A stretch of DNA of 64,000 nucleotides from Xanthoparmelia taractica (lineage: Eukaryota; Ascomycota; Lecanoromycetes; Lecanorales; Parmeliaceae), in assembly GCA_033085395.1 (NCBI GenBank), contig MU853187.1:175371-239370 (forward strand). Direction: 5' to 3'. Positions within the stretch are counted from its first letter, which is position 1; the number at the start of each line of letters is the position of its first letter. Position numbers and translations under genes: made by a program. Below the pieces are notes generated by a model, which had not been told where the DNA came from, searched no databases, and saw only the letters and a program-made list of their open reading frames with translations. Shown one piece after another: positions 53,638-64,000 of the stretch.

Positions 53638-55426
53638 ATGGCGACTCCGGCCTACGACTTCATCATCATCGGTGGAGGCATAGCAGGTGCCACACTAGCT
53701 TCCCGACTTCACGAACACCTCCCCAGTCATTCCATACTTTTGATCGAAGCAGGTCCTGAGGTCAGCGATCATCCTTTAGTGAACGATATTAAGAATGCAG
53801 CCCGTCTAGTGGGCTCTGAATTGGATTGGAACTATAGCACGGTACCGCAGCAGCACCTGAACAACAGAATCTGCCCAAACAATGCCGGCAAGGCCCTCGG
53901 AGGAGGATCTGCGATCAATGCCGGTGAAACTTCCCATAACCCAAGACTCAAAGACTCTTATGGCTAACCGTATGGTGTCAAGGCGGATGGATTCGTGGCG
54001 ATGCTAGCGACTATGACTTATGGGCTAGCCTGGTCAAGGATCCAAAGTGGAGCTACCGCGGTTTTCTTCCTTACTTCCGCAGAGTCGAAAACTATCACAC
54101 GAGACAGGTAGATGTCGACGAGCATGGCTTCAAGGGTCCAATCCACACGCAATCGGTGTCATCTACAGACCGAGACTACCCTTTGCGTGATCAAGTGAAG
54201 GCCGCTTGGGCATCTGCGGGTGTGACATACATAGTGGATGCGAACTCGGGCCATCCTCAAGGCTTAGGCGAGCTCGTTGAGAATTGCCGTGACGGAGCAC
54301 GGCAGGTCACCAGCACTGTGTACCCTCTCGCTGGAGTTGAAGTCAAAACCCAGACGATTGTCCAACGGGTTCTATTGGAAAGGAGAGGGGACGGCCAACT
54401 TGCAACAGGAGTCCAACTTAGCAACGGAGAAACTTTATCAGCTAGCAAAGAGGTGATACTGTCTGCTGGAGCCTATCGTACACCTCAAGCAATGTTGCTC
54501 TCCGGTATTGGACCTGCAAAAGAGCTAGCAAATCATGGAATCGATGTCGCTGTTGATGCGCCCGGCGTTGGAAAAAATCTCATTGATCATATGGCAGTAG
54601 CTCAATGGTGGAAGTTGCGAGATCCACAAGCGGGACTTGCGCTAGGTTCTCCTAAGTTCGGCAAGCCCGCGTTCGTCAAGGGTACTCCGATGGACTGGAT
54701 GATCACACAAAGTGTCCCTCAGGAAGGATTGAAAGAGGCCGTGACTATTGATGAAGGCAAGACAGAGAACTCGCATCCACTCCTGGTTCCAACACGCTCT
54801 TTCACCGAATCCTTGTTGGTCTATGTTGGTGCTAACGCCGCTTCGCCCTCAATCCCGATGGACGGAAGCCATATCACAAGTACGGTTGTCGGACTACTTC
54901 CTACCTCGCGTGGAAGTGTAACTCTCATATCAACTGATTCAACTGTCTCGCCTCGTATTGATCCAAACTATTATGCAACAGAAGTGGACCGATACGTGAT
55001 GCGCTCAGGACTGAAAAAAATGATGGAGGTTTTGCTGAACACAAAGGAAGGACAGGCGATAGTGGAGGGCGAGACTGTCAGTGAAGGCCAAACGCCATTG
55101 ACTTCTAAGTCAAGGGACGACCAGCTCGATGAGCGAATCAAAGAGCGCGGCAAGTGAGTGGGAACAGTATTCAACTTCGGTTTGGCTAGTTAAAACTGAC
55201 TCCTTTCTTCGTCAGGACCCTCTATCATCCGGCTGGAACGGCAGCTATGGGCACGGTCGTAGATTCTGACCTGCGGGTTTATGGTGTTGGGAGACTGAGG
55301 GTTGTTGATGCCAGTGTGATCCCAACACCTATTGCAGGCCATTTACAAGCGTGTGTTTATGCTTTGGCGGAGCAAGCCGCAGACATTATTGCGGAAAATT
55401 GGGGCTCTGTAGCCGCTCAGTGCTAG
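53638..55426 (+). CDS. GMC-family FAD oxidoreductase (choline/alcohol dehydrogenase-like)
   Basis: Three exons, 53638-53923, 53983-55153 and 55216-55426, with introns of 59 and 62 bp, encode 555 aa. The FAD-binding Rossmann start is DFIIIGGGIAGATLASRLHE (G12-G17) with E37 ending the second strand (ILLIEAG). The GMC signature 1 region spans the first splice (GGGSAINAG-GWIRGDASDYD) and signature 2 is GAYRTPQAMLLSGIGP. The active-site His pair is H490 in YHPAGTAAMG and H528 in IPTPIAGHLQACVYALAEQ. No signal peptide is present, so it is probably intracellular. The family oxidises alcohols such as choline or aryl and sugar alcohols, using FAD. Its closest type among fungal groups is not resolved. 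It is intact even though AT-rich relic DNA begins about 300 bp downstream, so it marks the last functional gene before the repeat block. Confidence 0.92.
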
Positions 55427-56099
55427 TAGCTGTTGATTTGCGCGCCTTCTGGCAGACAACCTCGGTGCTCGGTAGATAATGGGTTGAACATACTGTTGTA
55501 AGTCTGCAGTAATCATCGACTAGATTATGATCATGAATTGTCGGAAATACCAAGGCGGTTGTTTAATCAGCCCATAGGACCGCACAATAATATTATCATC
55601 ATTGTAGCTGCAGCCCGCAAGTGGAGTAGCAGATTCGACTTGCATTGCATGGCCGTCTGAGGCGCAAACTGCCGAGCCTGGGCTTTGCCTACGGCCGACC
55701 ACAAATGCATAATTATATATAAGTCGATATTAAGCTCGTACTTTAAGAATTATCGATTAGTATAAAAGTATTATATAATTACAAGTGTATGCCCATGAAT
55801 TAAATTCATGAACACGTGTGGGATTATTGATTGATTGAAAGGAGAAGACGGGGATTTTAGCTCCCTTATCGCCTGCCAAGACCCTAATTCCCAGCCTTCT
55901 TCCCCGGCCTTTCCATGGTCTATTAAGCACATATTTAATAATCCTTCCAGCAATCAGACTCTACTTGCTAGCTATACGGCAATCGTCTACTCTTACTACT
56001 ATAAAATCGCTGACTAATCACCGCTTAATCGGCTACATATTTCATTTACTTTATAGTTTATTCCTACACCTTTAATAGATCTTCGACCTTATAAATTCT
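55427..56099. other. Transition from gene DNA to AT-rich repeat DNA
   Basis: Composition changes near 55700 from balanced to AT-rich. A perfect palindrome, CATGAATTAAATTCATG (55791-55807), and an ACACGTGT palindrome just after it may form hairpins. Since Helitron 3' ends carry a hairpin, this could mark the 3' side of the minus-strand Helitron, but no end could be fixed. Confidence 0.35.
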
Positions 56100-56149
56100 A
56101 ATCTCAAAGAAGAATCTACTTAATAATCTTATTCTTAATATACCTCGCC

Positions 56150-57490
56150 GACGAGATTAATTACTTCCTTAATAGATCGCCTAAGGCTATAATAAATAGT
56201 TCGATCTTATTAATAACTCGACTTAAGATTATATATAATTAGCTATAAGCGAAGACCTTAGAGTAAAGATATAAATCGACGTGCTATAAGAACTAGTTCT
56301 AAGACTTATTAATAATTATACTAAAGATTAAACGAACTAAATATTAAATTCGTCGAAAGAAAGTATATAACTCGTTCGAATCCGGCGAAGCAAGTAAGAT
56401 ATAAGATATAAAGTATCGTCTATCGTTGTACTTATCTTCTAGAATACGACAATCGAGCGTTTTAGACTTAATATACTAAACCTATAAACGCGTTCTATTA
56501 CATAGACTTATAGACTACTTTAGATTTCTTAATAACATTACTACGTAGCTCTCTTTTAGCTCTAGATAATAAGATAATAGCGAGACGAGTTCGAAAGCGT
56601 TTATTATTTTAATAGATAAGAGAAAGCTATTCTTCTTATTAATAACTTAATCTCGACTATTATATATCGTTTAAGATTTAAGAAATCTATTAAGAACTTA
56701 ACGATTAAATCAAGCGATATTCTTATTAAGAATATAAAGAATTACCTTAGAGATATAGAAATTAGCTATTCGGCGAGCACGAAGATTACTATATATAGCG
56801 TTAATTAGATTACTACTTATATTATTAAATAATTAGCTAGTAGATCAATCGACTAAGTAAGGTCTCTCGAAGCTCACTAAGATATCGTTATTTATATTTA
56901 GAAGATTTTAAGCGAATTTCGCTATATTAATTTAATCTTAATCGATTAGATTAAGATTTCGTAATCTTATATTTTTAGTGAGTCTAAGGACTCGAATATA
57001 ACTTTAAAGATATAAGATTCTTAGTGTAGCTCGAGCGATGCGATCTAACTTAGTATTCTTAATGACTAAAAGAATTTAACGAAAGTCGCCGTAGAAGTAA
57101 GTAACTATTTCGTCGAATAAATAAGTATTCTTTCGAATATCTTAAAGTATACGATCAACGACCTTAATATCGTAGCGATTCTATATAGAGATCTCGTCTT
57201 AGAAGATAAGCTTAATACTAACTAACAACTTAGCGAGATTAAATCTTATCGATATATCGCAGACGAATTAAATAATAGCGTTTAGAGGGATCTTAAAGCG
57301 AGAATAAGCGATGCGGTCACCCTAAAGAAGAATAAAGACGATGCTAGAAGAAATCACAGTAATAGTCACATGTAAGTCGTTTCATACTCTTCGAAGAACG
57401 ATATTCTAAAGTATAGTCTTTTTAGTATCTCTATAGTTATCTAGAAAGAAGAGTTAATTATTAAAATAAGAGATCGCGTTTCAAATAGCG
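56150..57490 (-). pseudogene. Helitron PIF1-type helicase part, decayed
   Basis: Walker A survives as FFLDNYRDTKKTIL, where the family has G-x-G-G-T-G-K-T; the Gly codons show G-to-A changes. Walker B-like KLIF-DEISI, the VVDRIL-DIRKN region, GDFR, and the C-terminal domain around LCNRTRL, FIIALGD are readable. No intact helicase can be made. Confidence 0.82.
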
Positions 57491-59273
57491 TTAGCAGCAG
57501 CCGTTTGACCGTCGTTTAGACTCGCCTATATTCGCTCTTAACTATACGTTAAATAAGCGCGTTCCTTGCGCAGAAGTCGATTACGCCTATCAGCATAATA
57601 TCGCTTATAGTTCTACTAGACCGCTAATAAGCCAAAGCCGTCAATAAGGCTAATATCTCTTATTAAGTTAATATTATTCTCTTTTAGCGAAATTTAAATC
57701 AAATAAAGATAGAAGTTCTTAATAATAGCTTATTTAATTAACACGTTATCGAGTAGAGAGAGATTACGATACTAAGTCTAAAGAATATAAATATAGTCGT
57801 TAAATAGATTAGATATAGAAGAATAATATATTAATTAAGTAACGTAGATAAAATGCGAGAGAAGATATATTTAATTTGCGGGTAAAAAGGGAAAATTACG
57901 CTTAGCGCGAGAGCTTTTAGCGAGTAAAAAACAAAACATCACATTAAAATAATTTAAGATATTTTATTATTCGTATTAGCGTTATAATTTTTCTCTTTAG
58001 CGACTTAAAGTACTTTTATTCACTTAAATCTAATTATAAATATATCTCGCTTTATATTTAATTTATAAATTAAGCGAATTAACTAAATCGTAATTAAGTA
58101 GAATCGTTATTAATAGACTTCGTAAGCACCCTTCGCCCTATTAAGTCTTAGCTTCGTCTAAGACTTAATTCCATTCGACGTTATTATATAATAGATCTTT
58201 TACTAAATAGATATTATAATAGATAAAAAGAATCTCGCCGTTTATCGTTCGCAGATCTTTAAAGAATATAAAACTCGATACGTTTAATAGTAGATAGCGT
58301 TAATAGAAGAGTTTCTTTACGTTTAAATTAATATAAAAGATTTAAGCGATAATATCTCTCTTTCGCTAACGTGAATATTAACTTAAAATAGCCTTATTAT
58401 TCTTTTAGACGTAGCGATCCGATAGATTAATATAAAAGAGATCTACTACGTCGCTTTATTATCAACGCTTTTAATTAAGCTAAAAGAAAGTTATTAAGAT
58501 AATTTAATATTCGATTACTTTATTTATTATAGCAATAAATAGATTATCGTTATTAAATTAAACGCTATATTAATTAAGGAGATAAATAAATAATCGTTTA
58601 ATAGAAGAACTATAATCGTGTAGTTTAAAGTCAAAGATTCTCCAGCAGGTCTTCGCTAAGCCTACTTATTATACGTCGCGATACTCTTAAATCTTATTTA
58701 TCTAATCTAAATCTTTAGCGTTCTAATCTTTATTATCCTCGCGCTCTATTCGAAGGCTAGCCCGATCGCTATTCTTATAAACGTACTTAAAGATATATTT
58801 ACACGCCTTAACGTTAATATATATCTTAATATTAATATAAGCGTTATATCTAGTCGATAAATAGAGATTATAAAACACTATATAGTAATTCTGCTTAAAC
58901 TTATTCTCTAAAATCTCAACTAGCCTACGCCGACGATATTTAAGATATTCGAAGTCTAGTTCAAAGATCGTACGATTATAGAAGTTCTTTAAAAATCGCT
59001 TACTATATTCGTTCTTATCTAAGTCTTAATAGAGAGAAATAATATTTATTCTATTAATAGCGTACTGGCTACAGTTTTCGTGAAGTATACACGTAATAAC
59101 GATCGCATATAGATTAAGATATAGGGCTTAATCTAGGATCTCAACACTAATAGTAGTATCTATCTCGACTACGCTAAAGAATCGATTCTTAGAGTGTAGA
59201 ATAATAAGAATATAGACGTGCGATAGGCCTCGTTTTTGAAACTCTATAATATAGATATACGCTAGAACTCGAT

Positions 59274-59866
59274 CTAATACACCTCAATTAAGTTAAAAAT
59301 ATAGAGCTAAAATTAAAATTTTAATCGGTCGGGCTTCGTTCTTATAAGAAATAAGAATTTTTTTAATAATACTATAGAATTAATAGATAGGAATTACGGC
59401 GTATAGAGGGCTAAACCGTATTAGAAGCACCTCTAAGAACTATAATCTACGCTAATTACCTAACTAACGTATCGTCAAAGAGATCTACGCTATTAAATAA
59501 AAAGAGGAGAATTAAAAGATATCTCAGACCTAATTATAAAACTAATCAATAGAAATTACGGCGTATAGAGAGCTAAACCGTGTCAAAAACACTTCTAGAA
59601 ATTATAACCCACACTAATCGCCTAACTAAAATACTTTCATAAGATCTAATCTCTACTAAAGAAGAGAAAAGGAAAGAGATTACTACAAGTCTAACTATAA
59701 AACTAACTAATAGAAATTATAGCGTATAGAAAGCTAAACTGTGCTAGAAACACCTCTAGGGACTATAACCCACACTAATCGCCTAACTAACATACTTTCA
59801 AGAAGAATACTCTACTAAAGTAATAAAGGGAATATGCGATTGCTAAAAAAGAGAATCAAGACATAT
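59274..59866 (-). other. Inferred intron inside the Helitron gene
   Basis: Removing 593 bp joins ...KKKVL to (D)RVLAYIY in phase, as in Helitron proteins. The acceptor (TTAG at 59274-59277 on the minus strand) and a TTAAC/TTAAT branch-like site are intact. The donor reads ATATGT where GTATGT is expected, a single G-to-A change of the RIP type. Confidence 0.6.
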
Positions 59867-59870
59867 CGAG
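59390..59870 (-). repeat. 161-bp tandem triplicate
   Basis: Three diverged copies begin at about 59392, 59554 and 59715 (spacing 162 and 161 bp), each with AATTACGGCGTATAGAG-like starts and a TAATCGCCTAACTAA-like block. They fill most of the inferred Helitron intron. Differences between copies are largely transitions. Confidence 0.85.
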
Positions 59871-60610
59871 CACCTTCTTCTTCAAGATATTCTTTATAAG
59901 GGTCTTCAGCTTTAGTCTAAATACTCTCGCAATTAGATTCGAGCGATTAATAGCTCGTTCGCCAAATAGAAGATTCTCGATAATCTCGATTTATTTTAAA
60001 TTACAGATAAAGATCGTAAAGAGATCTAATCGTTCGAACTTAGTCAATAAAATAATAATATTCTAATAAAGTTACTTTATAAACCGTAAGTCTCCTTGAT
60101 ATAAGAAAGGAAAAACGATTCGTTACTTATTAGCCTAAGCCCCTATAGCAGCTTCAGCGACCTAAGCATTAACGATTACTTGATATATATCAGCGCGAAT
60201 AATCTTTTAATTCTACTTAATTCAATAAAATCGATTACTCTTAATAATTATATAAATATCGCAGACGAAATACTAGAGTAGTTTATCGTAGTAAAGAAAA
60301 CAATTAAATTTACTAAAATGAATCTATATAAGATATCTAACTAAGGTTAACGACCGAATAAAGGAAAACGAATAAGCATTATACATCTATAGAATAAAGC
60401 TAGAGTTACTCGAGTAGAGTCATCTCGACTAGTAACTCGTGCTACTCGTAAGACGTATTCGCGAGATCTACGTCTATAAGCATAAAGACTATCACTTAAA
60501 GCAACACCAATATTCGATATATTATTATATTAGAACTATTCGCTATATAAGAAGATAAGTAAATATCGTAGTAATATATAGACTAAATATTAATATAGGA
60601 CACTAAATCT

Positions 60611-62695
60611 CTTATCACTGCGAGTCTTAATTAGTAGATCCCTAACCTCGAATATCTTTAGTAAGTTATCTAAGTCACTCTTTTAAGCGATAGCTACCTT
60701 ATTAAAAATAGAACGATTATAGATCCGCGAATCGTGATAGCGAGGATTTTCATGAAGTAGCTTATAATTCCTTAAATTGAGATCGGCTTCTAGTCTTTTA
60801 GCTATAGATTTAAAAGCGTTGATATAGAAATTAATGCGTCTTAAAATAGTAGCGATTTTGCGATAAAGATTCTAATTAGTCTACTTATAAAATTCTTATC
60901 TAACTAAATTAGCACTAAAACTATCACTAAAAGAGTCTTATATCGCGTTATTAACTAATTCTAAGTACTATCCATAATATTAATTTAATTAAATATTAAT
61001 TTCTTATCGTCTAAAGGCGCTAGAGCGGGCATATAAGTATTAATCGCCCTCTAAATCTTACACGTATATAAAGCGACTAAATAATTAATAATAACCTACT
61101 ATAAAACCATAAAGACCACGTTATTGTATTAAACGCTATATAGTTAATACGCTTTATAATCGAGAGTGAGATTAATCGTTTCTAGCGTTAAAGAGTGTAA
61201 AATCTTATTAATAATATTCTCGTTCGGATTAATAGAATTATTTACACTCGTTTTAACGCCCTTATAAATCTTCTTAATATTAGAATACTCTTTAATAACG
61301 TTCGATTTAAATACGCCGACCTTAATCTTCTTATTATTATAGCATTATCTCGAGATCTTATTCGATTATAACGTTATATCGTAACTGCTATAAATCTAAT
61401 CTAAAGTATTCAAATAATATTATAAGGACTCTACTATATAAGAATAACGCGCGATATATTTTCGTAACTTAGCTAAAGATTAGATAAAGTCGAAATAAGG
61501 GCTAAGAAAGGCGAAGAGTGAGTTTTCGAAGAATTCGATATCTTAAAAGAAATCTATTAGAAGGTCTTATAGCAGAGAGTTCTCTAAAGAGTCTAAATCG
61601 AGTAGAGCGTCTTTAATAGCTACTTCTTTACCTCTTTAAAAAGCATTTTCCTAAAACGCATTTTATTAACGTTCTACGATCTATTCTTTAAACGCGACTT
61701 AAGAGAATATAAAATTAATTTATAAAGAGTTTATAGATAAAGACGATAAAGCTAAGTTCGTTCGAGTTCTCTTTAAAGATCTCTCAACGCGTTTAGAAGT
61801 GAGAATAACTAATTATTTATCTTTATTATCGACAAATAGCGATTCGCGTAGAGGCGATCTAAATACGTTAATAAGGGCTTTAAAGAACGACTAAAACGTA
61901 ATTACTAAATCTAATATACCTAATAATATAGCGATTAGAAGTGCCGAGAGCGTAGATATTTATAGAGTATATATATAAATAATTTGATTGAAAGAATAGT
62001 GAGAAATAACTACAGAAGATAAGGTATAATAGAAATGCTAAGTCAGCAATATTCCAGCGTGCTATGAGTAGAAATATTTAAATACTATTTAACTTAACGA
62101 ATTTCTATTTAAAATTAAGAATTCTTATATTACTAAAAAGCGTAAATCTTATTCTATAATATAAATAATTTTAAAGAAATTATATAAAGAGGGACTTAAG
62201 TACTAATAAGTATAAGTAATAGACTTAATAAACTTCGAATTTTTGATAAGAACTCTACGGGAGGTCTAGCGAGCTAACTTAGCTAGTCTAATCAAAGAAC
62301 GTAATTAGATCGAATTTATAATTAACTCTATATACAAATTTAAGGTTTTAGAGCTCGGCGCTAGCTTATTCTTTTATATATACTAATATAGTGTCGTCGA
62401 TTATCTAGAATCTATCTACTATAAATAGCGTATTAGCGTCGACTATTCTTTAGAGTTTCACTTGTTTATTACGTGTATTAATAGTTATAGAGCTATTATA
62501 AGCACTATATAAAAATATCTCAAAGATACTAGATTTTTAGCGATTAGTTATAAATCTATATAATAGCTTTTTTATTATCGATAATAGTAGTAATATTACT
62601 ATAATCTATTAAACTACTCGCGAATACTTACTCGACGATAATAAACGTTCGTTTTACGTTAATAGAGATATCGTCTATAAATAAGTATTCTTAAG
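60611..62695. other. AT-rich relic DNA
   Basis: About 2.1 kb of heavily AT-rich sequence between the readable Helitron and the miniature LTR element. It probably includes the Helitron 5' part. No family is recognised. One copy of the CTACGGG-type motif found inside the LTR element occurs at about 62249. Confidence 0.45.
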
Positions 62696-62700
62696 CTATA

Positions 62701-62832
62701 TGTAAGATTCGAAGAGTTCTTAATATATCTATTTAAATAGAAATAATTACGTAATAAGCGATAATATTTCGATAGCTTTTTAATTCTATAGCGTAGTGAT
62801 ATAAAGACTAGGTGTCTCGTATAGATCTAATA
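62701..62832 (+). repeat. 5' LTR of the miniature element
   Basis: Aligns without gaps to 63260-63391. Differences are nearly all C/T or G/A transitions. Confidence 0.88.
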
Positions 62833-62952
62833 ATAGTGTTATCGCTACTCTAGTGAATTCTAATTACTTTATTAGATTAAAAGTATTTTTTAATATATTC
62901 GTAAAGTCTTAATTCGAGTCGCTACGAGAACTAGTTTTAAACTTTATAATTA

Positions 62953-63185
62953 ACTATTTAGAACTCTACGGGATATTCTAAAGGCTTTAATCTTATTCGC
63001 TTAGATAGCCCCACGAAATACTCTAATAGCAAGTCGCTTGAGTAGTCTACGAGATACTCTATAAGGCGCGCGCTTAGAAAGCGCCCTACGGGGAATCTAA
63101 AGTAAAATCAAGTCGCTTGAATAGCTCTGCGAAGTATTTTAAAAGACGTAATTAAGTCCTTTAAGGCCCTGCGAGGTACTCTAAA
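62953..63185 (+). repeat. Six degenerate copies of a CTACGRGRTACTCTAAAAG motif
   Basis: Copies at roughly 62964, 63008, 63045, 63082, 63124 and 63162 share YCYACGRGRTAYTCTAAAAG-like sequence, spaced about 37-44 bp. Two are preceded by AAGTCGCTTGA. They form the bulk of the LTR element's interior. Confidence 0.7.
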
Positions 63186-63259
63186 AGACATATCTATTAG
63201 TATTCTTTTACACGCACGAGTAATCGCTCGAGACGAGTGATTTTAAGAAGGAGAATAGT

Positions 63260-63391
63260 TATAAGACCCGAAGAATTCTTAGTATATCTATTCAAATAGA
63301 GGTAATTACGCAATAAGCGATAACATCTCGATAACTTTTTAACTCTATAGCGCAATAATATGAGGACTAAGTGCCTCGCATAGTTCTAACA
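63260..63391 (+). repeat. 3' LTR of the miniature element
   Basis: Aligned copy of the 5' LTR. It retains the canonical ACA end but has TAT instead of TGT at its start. Confidence 0.88.
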
Positions 63392-63396
63392 CTATA

Positions 63397-64000
63397 TATA
63401 ATATCTAATAGCTACTAGTCTTTAGACGAAGATTAGAAAAATCTAGAAGCTCGAATTTCTCGATTACGCTACTAGTTTCTAGTCTTTCTATCTAATATTA
63501 ACTCTACTCGATAGCGAATAGATAGTTAAAGTTCTTAATAAGTTCCTAGTTGGCTACTAGTGTGAGGGCGCTTTTCAATTATATTATAGAACTAAAAATA
63601 TTAAGTTATGGGTTCGGGTGCCGCGCTTCACAGAAGGCACACACGGACACACCCTATTTGAACCCATATGAAGCCCATACGGAGCACTCATACGGCGCAC
63701 CCATAGGCACTCATATGACTTCATACGGCCTAATAACTATCCCCTCTTCTAGGGCGACGTCCTCGGCGCTCTAAGCGTTAACAATCCTAGACTCTCCTCG
63801 AAGAACAACGATCCTAGAATTCTAATCTTAATAGTTTCGAAACGATCTTTAAAGAGCTATTAGGGCCTTAGAAATTAAATTCTTAAGTTATCTTCGTTAA
63901 ATTATATTAAATTATCTAACTTGAGATTACGGGTCGGAAAGGTGTGGTATCTGTTGAACATAGTCGTTTTCAACTTTTTTTCAACTTTTTTTAAAAAATT
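63397..64000. other. AT-rich relic with a small balanced-GC island
   Basis: Mostly AT-rich. An island at about 63600-63770 has normal composition and repeats CATACGG/CATATGA-like motifs every 11-15 bp. The open frame over it is probably not a gene. The window ends in T and A runs. Confidence 0.45.

Larger units (their letters stand above)
56100..60610 (-). mobile_element. Helitron (rolling-circle transposon), RIP-degraded
   Basis: Reading the minus strand from high to low coordinate through many stops gives Helitron RepHel landmarks in order: HP-MPLRYLLLFP-GE-like (about 60600), the IRADIYQ region (about 60210), the block before CNPxWPEI (about 60030), FGERAINRSNLIARVFRLKL (about 59940), EFQKRGL (about 59230), Y-K-RRRRL (about 58930), STRYNAYINI and KACKYIFKYVYK (about 58850), FKDLRTINGEI (about 58255), a Walker A remnant (about 57450), RIAYSRFKIPL (about 57325), YGDFR-ILLVIK (about 57090), LELKESYVVMLLRNLK (about 56550) and LSRVINKIELFIIALG (about 56190). 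Coordinates of these blocks are approximate. Ends (5' TC, 3' CTRR) were not located, so the true element is larger. Confidence 0.85.
58080..60610 (-). pseudogene. Helitron Rep/helicase-like N-terminal part, decayed
   Basis: Carries the replication-initiator-like half of RepHel, including KFERLDLFTIFICN, the EFQKRGLSHVYILIILHS region and CSKRF-like SKRFLKNFYNRT. TAA/TAG codons fall at family Gln/Trp sites (for example I-K-stop-N-stop-K for a Gln-rich helix). The coding frame is interrupted by an inferred intron at 59274-59866. Confidence 0.8.
62701..63391 (+). mobile_element. Miniature LTR retrotransposon (TRIM-like), non-autonomous
   Basis: Two 132-bp direct repeats (62701-62832 and 63260-63391) flank 427 bp with no coding capacity. 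Allowing for G-to-A and C-to-T changes they begin TGT/TAT and end ATA/ACA, the TG...CA ends of LTRs. A purine tract (AAGAAGGAGAATA) directly precedes the right copy, as a polypurine tract should on the plus strand. CTATA at 62696-62700 and 63392-63396 forms a 5-bp target duplication. The primer-binding site was not identified. LTR length, total length and lack of genes match TRIM elements. Confidence 0.82.

Noticed and set aside
59390..59870. The 161-bp array as a CRISPR-like or satellite array
   Set aside because: Only three diverged copies without spacers, placed inside a Helitron gene; better explained as intron content.

Overview
The window is nuclear DNA of a filamentous ascomycete (Pezizomycotina; class not resolved, Dothideomycetes or a relative would fit). 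Genes carry short GT-AG introns of about 41-102 bp with CTRAY-like branch points. The proteins have fungal architectures (single TOR kinase, PAM16, dysferlin-domain peroxin, NACHT-WD40 NLR remnant). The repeats carry the C-to-T / G-to-A damage expected of repeat-induced point mutation (RIP). Exon boundaries below were built by eye from splice signals, reading phase and family conservation.

From 1 to 42.5 kb the window is a dense housekeeping segment. In order: a Pex23/Pex30-type peroxin (-), PAM16 of the mitochondrial import motor (+), an ARA2-type D-arabinose dehydrogenase (+), a large coiled-coil protein (+), a TMEM135-like membrane protein (-), a small one-TM protein (+), a secreted double-psi-beta-barrel protein with a repeat tail (-), an MFS transporter (+), a DUF3807-like protein (-), a COX14-domain mitochondrial protein (+), the 7.7-kb TOR kinase gene (-), an NADPH-dependent extended SDR (-), a DUF1989 urea-carboxylase-associated protein (-) divergent from an amino-acid permease (+), a Ser/Arg-rich protein (-) and a kelch protein (-). 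Mitochondrion/peroxisome functions and nutrient sensing or uptake recur, but I see no biosynthetic cluster.

From 42.6 to 51.7 kb the window is accessory. It starts with a 2.9-kb DNA transposon with long terminal inverted repeats, a 4-bp target duplication and a decayed KRBA2/gypsy-like integrase, which I read as Ginger1-type. A 105-bp tandem repeat, a NACHT fragment and a NACHT/WD40 NLR follow. The NLR keeps one continuous frame but is closed by eight nonsense codons that fall at expected Gln or Trp positions.

From 51.8 to 55.4 kb are two intact genes: a seven-TM 'fungal rhodopsin' family protein and a GMC oxidoreductase.

From about 55.7 kb to the end is a strongly AT-rich block. It contains a decayed Helitron on the minus strand, with Rep-like and PIF1 helicase motifs still readable and a 593-bp inferred intron built on a 161-bp triplicate. 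It also contains a 691-bp miniature LTR element with 132-bp LTRs and a 5-bp target duplication. The rest is unreadable AT-rich sequence.
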